DNA of 64,000 bases from Streptococcus equinus. Lineage in GTDB: Bacteria > Bacillota > Bacilli > Lactobacillales > Streptococcaceae. Below, in pieces: positions 23,666 to 32,509 of this stretch. The position numbers were made by a program, and so were the translations under genes. The stretch lies in contig NZ_FNKE01000001.1 of assembly GCF_900101445.1 (NCBI RefSeq), positions 372,001-436,000 on the forward strand, written 5' to 3'. Positions within the stretch are counted from its first letter, which is position 1. Each line of letters starts with the position of its first letter. The notes under the pieces were generated by a model. That model did not search any database. It saw nothing but the letters and a program-made list of their open reading frames with translations, and had not been told where the DNA came from.

Positions 23666-24433
23666 TTATTGAATATTAATTTTGTTTTTTAACAAGTAGT
23701 GTGTTGCCAGGTAGAAGATGATGGCTTCAACAAGGCTCACAAGACATGAGTAAGTAAAGAAGTGGATGGTAAGGTCACTATTTAGTTCGTGGCTTCCAAA
23801 TAGTTCAGATACTAATAAAATAATAAATGAAACGACGAAGTAGGCAACGAATGCCATAAGACCACGTCTATTAGCAAATAATTGACCAATTGTAATAGCT
23901 AAGTAGATGAGCAAAATTCCTGAAATAGAATAAATTGCTACCCAAAGGAAGCCAATTCCCCACTCGGCAGGAGTGAGCATTTTAGCTAATTGTGGTAGGA
24001 AGGCTAAGAAATGACCTAGCCCAAAAATCGGTATAACGAGCAATGTCACACCAATGGTAACAACGATAGTGTTAAATGCTGTCCAAATCAGTGATGCAAT
24101 CAGCTTAGATAAAATGATTTGGTGAGTGGATACAGGCAAGGTTAAGGTTAAGTAACCTTCACGACCAAAGATATTTTTATAAAAGCGTCGAACAATGATT
24201 GCTAGTGTAGCAATCCAAGCACTGGCAACGACCACACCAAACATGATTGCTAAAATAATTGGAATGATTTTAGTGAAGTTGCTGGGGTTGCTTGTCGCAT
24301 AGTTTTCAGCATAGTCTGTAAGTGTTTTGATGCTAAAGCCAAGAAAGAAGGAAATAGCGATAATTGACGCATTAAGTGCGAAGTACCATTTACCGACAGA
24401 TTTTAGTTCGTATTTTAAAAGTTTTGAAAACAT
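23666..24433 (-). CDS. ABC transporter permease, YtrC/D-like
   Basis: A 255-aa integral membrane protein with six likely transmembrane segments (ALNASIIAISFFLGFSI, IIPIILAIMFGVVVASAWI, FNTIVVTIGVTLLVIPIFGL, WVAIYSISGILLIYLAITI, FVAYFVVSFIILLVSELFG and a final C-terminal one). It is the membrane partner of the ATPase encoded 9 bp upstream. The GREGYLTLTLPVSTHQIILSK motif is common in bacitracin/antimicrobial-response ABC-2 permeases. With the GntR regulator it forms a YtrA-type operon, usually induced by cell-wall-active peptides. Confidence 0.85.
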   Translation of the reverse strand: MFSKLLKYELKSVGKWYFALNASIIAISFFLGFSIKTLTDYAENYATSNPSNFTKIIPIILAIMFGVVVASAWIATLAIIVRRFYKNIFGREGYLTLTLPVSTHQIILSKLIASLIWTAFNTIVVTIGVTLLVIPIFGLGHFLAFLPQLAKMLTPAEWGIGFLWVAIYSISGILLIYLAITIGQLFANRRGLMAFVAYFVVSFIILLVSELFGSHELNSDLTIHFFTYSCLVSLVEAIIFYLATHYLLKNKINIQ

Positions 24434-24442
24434 AATTCCTCC

Positions 24443-25141
24443 CTAAGCTTTGTAAGTCTCACGGAAGAGTGAATCAATGGATTGACCGTGCTCTTCACGA
24501 ATATCATCCGTATTGCCTTGCAAAATAATTTTTCCGTCTTTAAGGAAAATGATTTCATCAAGGATTGGTTCGATTTCTGAAATTAAGTGCGTTGAGATAA
24601 TAACAGAAGCTTCTTCACAGTAATTATTGATGATAGTGCGTAAAATGTAGTCACGCGCGGCTGGGTCAACACCACCAATTGGTTCATCAAGAATATAAAG
24701 CTTTGCTTGTCGGCTCATGACCAAAATTAACTGCACTTTTTCTTTGTTCCCTTTTGATAGATTTTTGAGGATATCATTTGGATTAAGATCTAAATCTTCT
24801 AAAAGGTGTTCAGCTTTTTCACGTGAAAAGTCTTCGTAAAAATCTTCAAAGAAAGCAAGTGCGTCCTTAATTTTCATATCTTCTCTGAGGTAAGAAGTAT
24901 CTGGAAGGTATGAAATGATTTTTTTAGTGTCGACTGAAGGACGGTAACCATCAATGACGATTTCTCCAGTTGTTGGGTGAAGAAGTCCATTGATTAGTTT
25001 AATCAGTGTTGTTTTCCCGCTTCCATTTGGACCAAGTAAGCCAATAATCTTACCAGCAGGTAAACTAAGTGTCACATCGTCAACAGCTACATGTTTTTTG
25101 TATTTTTTGGTAACGTGATGTAGTTGGAGTAATTGACTCAT
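24443..25141 (-). CDS. ABC transporter ATPase, YtrB-like
   Basis: A 232-aa ATPase with Walker A GPNGSGKTT, signature LSKGNKEKV (the LSKG variant typical of ABC-2 exporters), Walker B LYILDEPIGGVDP and switch His in ISTHL. It couples to the downstream permease. The ATG is 1 bp from the regulator stop, so the three genes form one transcript. Confidence 0.9.
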   Translation of the reverse strand: MSQLLQLHHVTKKYKKHVAVDDVTLSLPAGKIIGLLGPNGSGKTTLIKLINGLLHPTTGEIVIDGYRPSVDTKKIISYLPDTSYLREDMKIKDALAFFEDFYEDFSREKAEHLLEDLDLNPNDILKNLSKGNKEKVQLILVMSRQAKLYILDEPIGGVDPAARDYILRTIINNYCEEASVIISTHLISEIEPILDEIIFLKDGKIILQGNTDDIREEHGQSIDSLFRETYKA

Positions 25142-25142
25142 C

Positions 25143-25511
25143 CTATTTTTTCTCCTTAATATACGATTCTAGTGTAGTCACAATATCGTCGATTTCAAAT
25201 CCTATTTTTTGCATGTTATTAACGAATGATTGTAATTCTGCCTCAGCAACTTCGCGACGTTTTTGCATGATGAGGTCAGTGTCATCTGTAACAAAGCGGC
25301 CAGATGTTCGTTGAGAGTAAACCATGCCTTCGCGTTCTAGTTCTGAAAAAGCGCGTTGCATTGTGTTGGGATTGACACCAGCTTCTTCAGCTAATTCGCG
25401 AACGGTTGGGAGTTGATCACCGCTTTTGATTTCTTGACTGATGATTTGCATCTTAATATGTTGTGCGATTTGGACATAAATAGGTGATTTTTCATCAAAT
25501 TTCCAGGACAT
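25143..25511 (-). CDS. GntR-family regulator, YtrA subfamily
   Basis: A 122-aa protein: N-terminal winged helix (SPIYVQIAQHIKMQIISQEI, QLPTVRELAEEAGVNPNTMQ) plus a short C-terminal dimerisation tail of about 50 residues, the YtrA layout without an effector domain. It is first in the operon with the ABC genes and probably represses it. Confidence 0.9.
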   Translation of the reverse strand: MSWKFDEKSPIYVQIAQHIKMQIISQEIKSGDQLPTVRELAEEAGVNPNTMQRAFSELEREGMVYSQRTSGRFVTDDTDLIMQKRREVAEAELQSFVNNMQKIGFEIDDIVTTLESYIKEKK

Positions 25512-25583
25512 ACGATAACCCCTTTCTATTAAAATTTAAAGAAGTCTTAATTGTATTAATTAGAAGAAGTCTTGAAAGAAGTC

Positions 25584-25605
25584 TTGTACTAAATAAATGG
25601 TACAA
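25584..25605. promoter_or_regulatory. Candidate operator of the YtrA-type regulator
   Basis: TTGTAC-N10-GTACAA is a perfect 6-bp inverted repeat 73 bp upstream of the regulator start, overlapping its likely promoter. YtrA-type proteins bind symmetric sites of this kind. Three copies of GAAGTCTT lie between it and the gene. Confidence 0.45.
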
Positions 25606-25727
25606 AAATAAGTTTGAAATGTCAAGGAATCAATCGCTAAGGCATCTTATTTCAATTTAAACGTAAATATGCTTTGATTTTTAGTGTATAATAGAAAAAG
25701 AAATCAATCGGAGAAAGGAGGGCTTTT

Positions 25728-28700
25728 ATGTTTGCCCAATTAGATACCAAGACTGTCTATTCTTTTATGGATAGCTTAATTGACTTAGAGGGCTATGTCA
25801 AAGAAGCAAAAGTATTAGGCTACCAAACCATTGGGATTATGGACAAAGATAATCTCTATGCCGCCTTTCATTTTATTACAAAAGCTAAAAGCGAGGGTCT
25901 GCGTCCTGTTTTGGGGCTTGAGTTGACGCTTAATTTGCAGGAAAATCTTTCCTTAAGTGTCTACTTAATTGCGCGTGATACGACAGGTTACAAAAACTTG
26001 ATGAAAGTGTCTAGCCGTCAGATGACCTCTGGAATTCAGCTAGAGGATTTAAAGGAGTACCTATCTGGCTTAGCAGTTATTATCCCGTATTATGATGGTT
26101 TAGAGAGCCTATCTCTTCCTTTTGACTATTATATCGGAGTGGATGTTCATTCAGAAGAAAGGGATTATGACAAGCCTTTAATTCCACTTCATACAGTACG
26201 GTATTTTAATACTAATGAAGTCGAAACGCTTCACATGCTTCATGCTATTCGAGATAATATTAGCTTGAAGGATGCGCCGGCTGCACCGCAAGGACAGCAG
26301 TTGATGGCTTGTGATATCTTAACACAAGCTTTTGAGCAAAAATTTCCACAAGCTCTAGAGAATCTAGAAAAATTAGTTGCTGATATTCACTATGACTTTA
26401 ATAGTGAATTAAAACTACCGCGCTTTAATCGTCAAAAACCTGCGCAGGAGGAATTGATAGAATTAACTGAAGCAGGACTTAAGGATAAAAATCTTTGGTT
26501 GCCAGAGTATCAAGAACGCTTAGCTAAAGAACTTTCAGTCATTCACAAGATGGGCTTTGATGATTACTTCCTCATCGTTTGGGATTTGCTGCGCTTTGGT
26601 CGAAGTCGTGGTTACTACATGGGAATGGGGCGTGGTTCTGCTGCAGGAAGTTTAGTTTCCTATGCTCTTGATATTACTGGGATTGACCCAGTGAAGAACA
26701 ATCTGCTTTTTGAACGTTTCCTAAATGAAGAACGTTATAGCATGCCTGATATTGATATTGACCTTCCAGATGTTTACCGCAGTGAGTTTCTTCGTTATGT
26801 TCGTAATCGTTACGGTAGTCTACATTCGGCTCAAATTGTGACTTTTTCAACTTTTGGTGCTAAACAAGCTATTCGTGATGTTTTCAAACGATTTGGTGCA
26901 CCAGAGTACGAGTTGACCAATATCACTAAAAAAATCAGTTTCAGAGATAACTTGAGTACGGTTTACGAAAAGAATTTATCTTTCCGCCAAATCATTAATT
27001 CTAAAATCGAGTATCAAAAAGCCTTTGCGATCGCCAAGCGTATCGAAGGAAATCCTCGTCAGACTTCAATCCACGCCGCTGGTGTCGTAATGAGCGATGA
27101 TAATCTGACCGAGCATATTCCTTTAAAAGCTGGCGAAGATATGATGATTACGCAGTACGATGCTGCTGCAGTTGAAGCAAACGGTCTTCTTAAAATGGAC
27201 TTTCTTGGGCTTCGTAACCTTACTTTTGTTCAACGCATGCAAGAAAAGGTTGCTAAAGAATACGGTATTAATATCGATATCAAATCGATTGATTTAGAAG
27301 ATCAGCAAACGCTAGCTTTATTTGCTGCAGGAAAGACCAAAGGGATTTTTCAATTTGAGCAAGCTGGCGCTATTAATCTATTAAAACGCATTAAACCACA
27401 AAAATTTGAGGATATTGTGGCAACAACGAGTTTGAACCGTCCAGGGGCTAGTGATTACACCGAAAACTTTATTAGACGTCGTTTTGGACAAGAAGCGATT
27501 GACTTGATTGACCCTCTGGTGGCAAAAATCTTGGAGCCAACCTATGGCATCATGCTTTATCAAGAGCAGGTTATGCAAATTGCGCAAGTCTATGCAGGCT
27601 TTACTTTAGGGAAAGCGGACTTGTTGCGTCGTGCCATGTCTAAGAAAAAAGCGGAAGACATGCGAAAAATGGAAAGCGAGTTCTTAGATGGTGCACAGAC
27701 TCTTGGTCGACCGCTTGAAACGGCTAAAGATTTATTTTCTCGTATGGCTAAATTTGCTGGCTATGGTTTTAATAGGAGTCACGCCTTTGCCTACTCAGCC
27801 TTAGCTTTTCAATTAGCTTACTTTAAGGCACACTATCCTGCAGTTTTTTATGATGTCATGCTGAATTATTCAAGTGCAGATTATATTACGGATGCTATGG
27901 AATCAGAGTTTCGCATTAAGAAAATCGACATCAATACAGTGCCTTATAATGATAAGATAGCTGATGGTCAAATTTATCTTGGCTTGAAAAATCTACGCGC
28001 ACTTCCACGTGATTTATGTTACTGGATTATTGATCATCGACCATTTTCAAGTATTGAAGATTTCTTGACCAAGTTGCCTGAGAATTACCAGAAGAAGGAA
28101 CTTATCACACCATTGGTTGAAGTCGGTGCTTTTGATAACTTTGAAAAAAATCGCCGCAAGATTATTGAGAATCTGGAACCTCTTTTCATGTTTGTTAATG
28201 AGTTAGGAAGTCTTTTTGCAGAGAATTCCTATAATTGGATTGAAGTAGAAGATTTTCCAAATACTGAAAAATATCGTCAAGAACAGGGATTGTTAGGCGT
28301 AGGAATCAGTCCTCATCCTCTTCTTGAAATTGCCAAGAACTCATCAATTGCTTTTACGGCTTTAGCTGATTTGCATGAAAACACTGAAGCGACTATTCTT
28401 GTTGAGCTAAGTCAGATTCGTGTGATTAGAACAAAAACCAAGGGTGAGCAGATGGCTTTTCTGAATGTGACAGATACACAGAAAAAATTTGACGTTACTC
28501 TCTTTCCAGAAGTTTTTGCGCGCTATAAAGACGAATTGCAAGAGGGAAGATTTTATTATTTAACAGGTAAGATTCAAAATCGCAACAATCGATTGCAGAT
28601 GGTGCTAAATCATGTTCAAGAAGCAAGTAGTGAACGATTGTGGTTGTTACTTCCCAATCATTTACATGATAGAGAAGTTTCGGACATCTTGTCACAATAT

Positions 28701-28835
28701 CCAGGCAATATTCCTGTGATTTTGCACTACCAAGATAGTAAGCAAACCTTGCAAAGTCAGAGACATTTGGTTAAAAAGGATGAAGAGCTTTTACAAGCTT
28801 TAACTCCATATACAGTGAAAACGATTTATCAATAA
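25728..28835 (+). CDS. dnaE: DNA polymerase III subunit alpha (DnaE)
   Basis: A 1035-aa C-family polymerase that works with PolC at low-GC Gram-positive forks, extending RNA primers. The PHP domain starts FAQLDTKTVYSFMDS and lacks the metal-binding histidines of the classical HLHVHSEYS motif, as in other streptococcal DnaE. The palm has GMGRGSAAGSLV and PDIDIDLPD (catalytic Asp, about residue 340). Helix-hairpin-helix and OB-fold regions are at the C-terminus (EQMAFLNVTDTQKKFDVTLF). AAAGGAGG precedes the ATG. pfkA follows, the usual streptococcal order. Confidence 0.96.
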   Translation: MFAQLDTKTVYSFMDSLIDLEGYVKEAKVLGYQTIGIMDKDNLYAAFHFITKAKSEGLRPVLGLELTLNLQENLSLSVYLIARDTTGYKNLMKVSSRQMTSGIQLEDLKEYLSGLAVIIPYYDGLESLSLPFDYYIGVDVHSEERDYDKPLIPLHTVRYFNTNEVETLHMLHAIRDNISLKDAPAAPQGQQLMACDILTQAFEQKFPQALENLEKLVADIHYDFNSELKLPRFNRQKPAQEELIELTEAGLKDKNLWLPEYQERLAKELSVIHKMGFDDYFLIVWDLLRFGRSRGYYMGMGRGSAAGSLVSYALDITGIDPVKNNLLFERFLNEERYSMPDIDIDLPDVYRSEFLRYVRNRYGSLHSAQIVTFSTFGAKQAIRDVFKRFGAPEYELTNITKKISFRDNLSTVYEKNLSFRQIINSKIEYQKAFAIAKRIEGNPRQTSIHAAGVVMSDDNLTEHIPLKAGEDMMITQYDAAAVEANGLLKMDFLGLRNLTFVQRMQEKVAKEYGINIDIKSIDLEDQQTLALFAAGKTKGIFQFEQAGAINLLKRIKPQKFEDIVATTSLNRPGASDYTENFIRRRFGQEAIDLIDPLVAKILEPTYGIMLYQEQVMQIAQVYAGFTLGKADLLRRAMSKKKAEDMRKMESEFLDGAQTLGRPLETAKDLFSRMAKFAGYGFNRSHAFAYSALAFQLAYFKAHYPAVFYDVMLNYSSADYITDAMESEFRIKKIDINTVPYNDKIADGQIYLGLKNLRALPRDLCYWIIDHRPFSSIEDFLTKLPENYQKKELITPLVEVGAFDNFEKNRRKIIENLEPLFMFVNELGSLFAENSYNWIEVEDFPNTEKYRQEQGLLGVGISPHPLLEIAKNSSIAFTALADLHENTEATILVELSQIRVIRTKTKGEQMAFLNVTDTQKKFDVTLFPEVFARYKDELQEGRFYYLTGKIQNRNNRLQMVLNHVQEASSERLWLLLPNHLHDREVSDILSQYPGNIPVILHYQDSKQTLQSQRHLVKKDEELLQALTPYTVKTIYQ

Positions 28836-28884
28836 AAATTTAGTAAAAATAAAATAAAGTAAAGCTTTTTACAAAGTAATGTGC

Positions 28885-28890
28885 TATAAT
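28885..28890 (+). promoter_or_regulatory. pfkA promoter (-10 element)
   Basis: TGCTATAAT is an extended -10 box 36 bp upstream of the pfkA start, in the 90-bp gap after dnaE. pfkA therefore has its own promoter. I see no convincing catabolite-responsive element. Confidence 0.65.
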
Positions 28891-28901
28891 AAGAACGTTA
28901 G

Positions 28902-29942
<1,041 letters not shown>

Positions 29943-30023
29943 TATAGTATAGTATTAGATTAAAAATTATTGTTATTAATAGTCGTTCATTCGGCTTAAA
30001 AATAAAGGGAGTTTCATATTATC

Positions 30024-31526
30024 ATGAATAAACGCGTAAAAATCGTTGCAACACTTGGTCCTGCGGTTGAAATCCGTGGCGGTAAAAAATTCGGTGAAGA
30101 CGGATATTGGGGTGAAAAACTTGATGTTGAAGCATCAGCACAAAAAATCGCTCAATTGATTAAAGAAGGTGCAAACGTCTTCCGTTTCAACTTCTCACAT
30201 GGTGACCACGCAGAACAAGGTGAACGTATGGCAACTGTACGTCGTGCCGAAGAAATTGCTGGACAAAAAGTTGGTTTCCTTCTTGACACTAAAGGTCCTG
30301 AAATCCGTACTGAACTTTTTGAAGGCGAAGCTAAAGAATATTCATACAAAACTGGTGAACAAATCCGTGTTGCTACTAAACAAGGTATCAAATCAACTCG
30401 CGAAGTTATCGCTTTGAACGTTGCTGGTGCCCTTGACATCTACGATGACGTTGAAGTTGGTAAACAAGTTCTTGTTGACGATGGTAAACTTGGTCTTCGT
30501 GTTATCGCTAAAGACGATGCAACTCGTGAATTTGTTGTTGAAGTTGAAAACGATGGTATTATCGCTAAACAAAAAGGTGTAAACATTCCTTACACTAAAA
30601 TCCCATTCCCAGCTCTTGCTGAACGTGATAACGCTGATATCCGTTTTGGTCTTGAACAAGGTCTTAACTTCATCGCTATCTCATTCGTACGTACTGCAAA
30701 AGACGTTGAAGAAGTTCGTGCAATCTGTGAAGAAACTGGTAACGGACACGTTCGTTTGTTCGCTAAAATCGAAAACCAACAAGGTATCGAAAACATCGAC
30801 GAAATCATCGAAGCTGCTGATGGTATCATGATCGCTCGTGGTGACATGGGTATCGAAGTTCCATTTGAAATGGTTCCAGTTTACCAAAAAATGATTATCA
30901 CTAAAGTTAACGCAGCTGGTAAAGCAGTTATCACAGCAACAAACATGCTTGAATCTATGACTGAAAAACCACGTGCAACTCGTTCAGAAGTATCTGACGT
31001 GTTCAACGCTGTTATCGATGGTACTGACGCAACAATGCTTTCAGGTGAATCTGCAAACGGTAAATACCCAGTTGAAGCAGTTCGTGCAATGGCTACAATC
31101 GATAAAAACGCTCAAACTCTTCTTAACGAATACGGTCGTCTTGATTCTTCATCATTCGCTCGTACTTCTAAAACAGAAGTTGTTGCTTCTGCAGTTAAAG
31201 ATGCAACAAGCTCAATGGATATCAAACTTGTAGTTGCTCTTACTGAATCTGGTAATACTGCTCGTCTTATCTCTAAATACCGTCCAGATGCTGACATCTT
31301 GGCTGTAACATTCGACGAAAAAACTCAAAAATCATTGATGATTAACTGGGGTGTTATTCCAGTCGTAACTGAAAAACCTGCATCAACTGATGACATGTTT
31401 GAAGTTGCTGAAAAAGCTGCTCTTGAATCTGGATTGGTTCAATCAGGTGATAACATCGTTATCGTCGCTGGTGTTCCTGTTGGTTCAGGTGGTACAAACA
31501 CAATGCGTATCCGCACTGTAAAATAA
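30024..31526 (+). CDS. pyk: Pyruvate kinase
   Basis: A 500-aa enzyme making pyruvate and ATP from phosphoenolpyruvate. KIVATLGPAVE, FRFNFSHGDH, LDTKGPEIRTE, IARGDMGIEVP and MLSGESANGKYPVEA are all present. The length is that of streptococcal enzymes, without the extra C-terminal PEP-utiliser domain found in bacilli. Strong codon bias matches pfkA. Confidence 0.97.
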   Translation: MNKRVKIVATLGPAVEIRGGKKFGEDGYWGEKLDVEASAQKIAQLIKEGANVFRFNFSHGDHAEQGERMATVRRAEEIAGQKVGFLLDTKGPEIRTELFEGEAKEYSYKTGEQIRVATKQGIKSTREVIALNVAGALDIYDDVEVGKQVLVDDGKLGLRVIAKDDATREFVVEVENDGIIAKQKGVNIPYTKIPFPALAERDNADIRFGLEQGLNFIAISFVRTAKDVEEVRAICEETGNGHVRLFAKIENQQGIENIDEIIEAADGIMIARGDMGIEVPFEMVPVYQKMIITKVNAAGKAVITATNMLESMTEKPRATRSEVSDVFNAVIDGTDATMLSGESANGKYPVEAVRAMATIDKNAQTLLNEYGRLDSSSFARTSKTEVVASAVKDATSSMDIKLVVALTESGNTARLISKYRPDADILAVTFDEKTQKSLMINWGVIPVVTEKPASTDDMFEVAEKAALESGLVQSGDNIVIVAGVPVGSGGTNTMRIRTVK

Positions 31527-31536
31527 TTGAATAATA

Positions 31537-31587
31537 AAAAAGCCTATCATATCAAGCTTTACAGCCTGTGTGATAGGGCTTTTTTTA
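31537..31587 (+). terminator. pyk terminator
   Basis: AAAAGCCTATCA pairs with TGATAGGGCTTTT and is followed by TTTT, 11 bp after the stop. The stem is interrupted by a 20-nt inner part that can form a small hairpin. Confidence 0.85.
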
Positions 31588-31740
31588 TGCTGTGGGGCAT
31601 TTTGGGGGCAAATATTATCATTTTTTATTCTTTTATCTAGATAAAATTAGGCTAACTTACTTACTTTGTGTCAAAAGTCACATGCCTACTTTTTTTATGT
31701 TCAGAAACATGATATAATAGAACAAAGAATAGGAGAAATT

Positions 31741-32298
31741 ATGGTCAAGCGCGATTTTATTCGAAACATTATTTTAGTCTTAATTGCTATTTTAGCGATA
31801 TTTTTGTTGAGAATTTTTGTTTTTTCAACATTTAGAGTGCATGAAGATGCCGCTAATTCATACCTATCAAATGGTGATGTCGTAGTTGTTAATCGTAATC
31901 GAGAACCACGCTATAAAGATTTCATCGTTTACAAGAAAGATGGCATTTTTTACATTAGTCGTGTTGTCGCAACAGCTGGACAAAGTGCGACTGTAATGGA
32001 TGATATTCTTTATGTTAACAACAAAGTTAAAGAAGAACCATACATTAGTAAAATAAAATCTGAATATTTGTCAACTTCAGATACTCAACAACCATTTACT
32101 TCTGATTTTTCTGTTAATACAGTTTCTAACGGTAAATATAACGAAGTGCCAAAAGGTTACTATTTAGTCTTAAATGACGATCGTCAGAACACTAATGATA
32201 GTCGTAGTTTTGGACTAATCAAGGAAAGTCAAATTCGTGGTGTTGTGACTTTCAAAGTTCTGCCACTTAATCAATTTGGATTCATTACAACAGAGTAG
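31741..32298 (+). CDS. Signal peptidase I-like protein lacking catalytic Ser and Lys
   Basis: A 185-aa protein with a cytoplasmic start, one transmembrane helix (IILVLIAILAIFLLRIFVF) and an S26 signal-peptidase fold. The start is the ATG at 31741 behind AGGAGAAA. Box B should read V-x-G-x-S-M-x-P-T-L-x-x-G-D but is VHEDAANSYLSNGD, with Ala37 at the nucleophile. Box D should contain K-R-V but is YISRVVATAG, with Ser73 at the general base. Box E is altered too (LNDDRQNTNDSRSFG for GDNR-S-DSR-FG). It should be catalytically inactive. SipA-type pilus signal peptidase homologues are a known inactive parallel. Confidence 0.85.
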   Translation: MVKRDFIRNIILVLIAILAIFLLRIFVFSTFRVHEDAANSYLSNGDVVVVNRNREPRYKDFIVYKKDGIFYISRVVATAGQSATVMDDILYVNNKVKEEPYISKIKSEYLSTSDTQQPFTSDFSVNTVSNGKYNEVPKGYYLVLNDDRQNTNDSRSFGLIKESQIRGVVTFKVLPLNQFGFITTE

Positions 32299-32318
32299 TT
32301 TAGCTACTCTGTTTTTTT
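32290..32318 (+). terminator. Terminator of the signal-peptidase-like gene
   Basis: ACAGAGTAG / CTACTCTGT, 9-bp stem with a 5-nt loop and T7, overlapping the stop codon. Confidence 0.88.
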
Positions 32319-32335
32319 GTTGGTTTCATTTTTCT

Positions 32336-32456
32336 TTTAGACCAATGAATAATTGGTATAGTATATTTTATACCAATCTTTTTATTGACAAGGTAAAAGT
32401 AAAGTTATATACTGTTGCTGTAAGGTTTTAGAAGGTCTTTATTAGACTATACCAAT
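32336..32456. promoter_or_regulatory. NagR-type operator boxes upstream of glmS
   Basis: ATTGGTATA (32352-32360) and TATACCAAT (32369-32377) form an inverted repeat just upstream of the -35 box. A further half-type site TAGACCAAT is at 32338-32346, and another TATACCAAT at 32448-32456 inside the leader. These resemble the A/T-TTGGTATAGACCAAT-type sites of the GntR/HutC regulator NagR, known to control glmS in streptococci. Confidence 0.6.
32385..32413 (+). promoter_or_regulatory. glmS promoter
   Basis: TTGACA, 17 bp, TATACT: close to consensus and flanked on both sides by the NagR-like boxes. The leader of about 90 nt contains a hairpin (AGTAAG / CTTACT) near the start codon but nothing resembling a glmS ribozyme. 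Confidence 0.8.
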
Positions 32457-32509
32457 TCAAAAATTAAGAAAGAGATAGTAAGATTTTTCTTACTAAAGGT
32501 AAAAAAACT

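Noticed and set aside
23443-23679. 78-aa frame near attR reading ...RDPKRDTKKFS...
   Set aside because: It runs through the intergenic hairpins and the ABC operon terminator and lacks a ribosome site; the RDPK part merely translates the tandem 12-mers.
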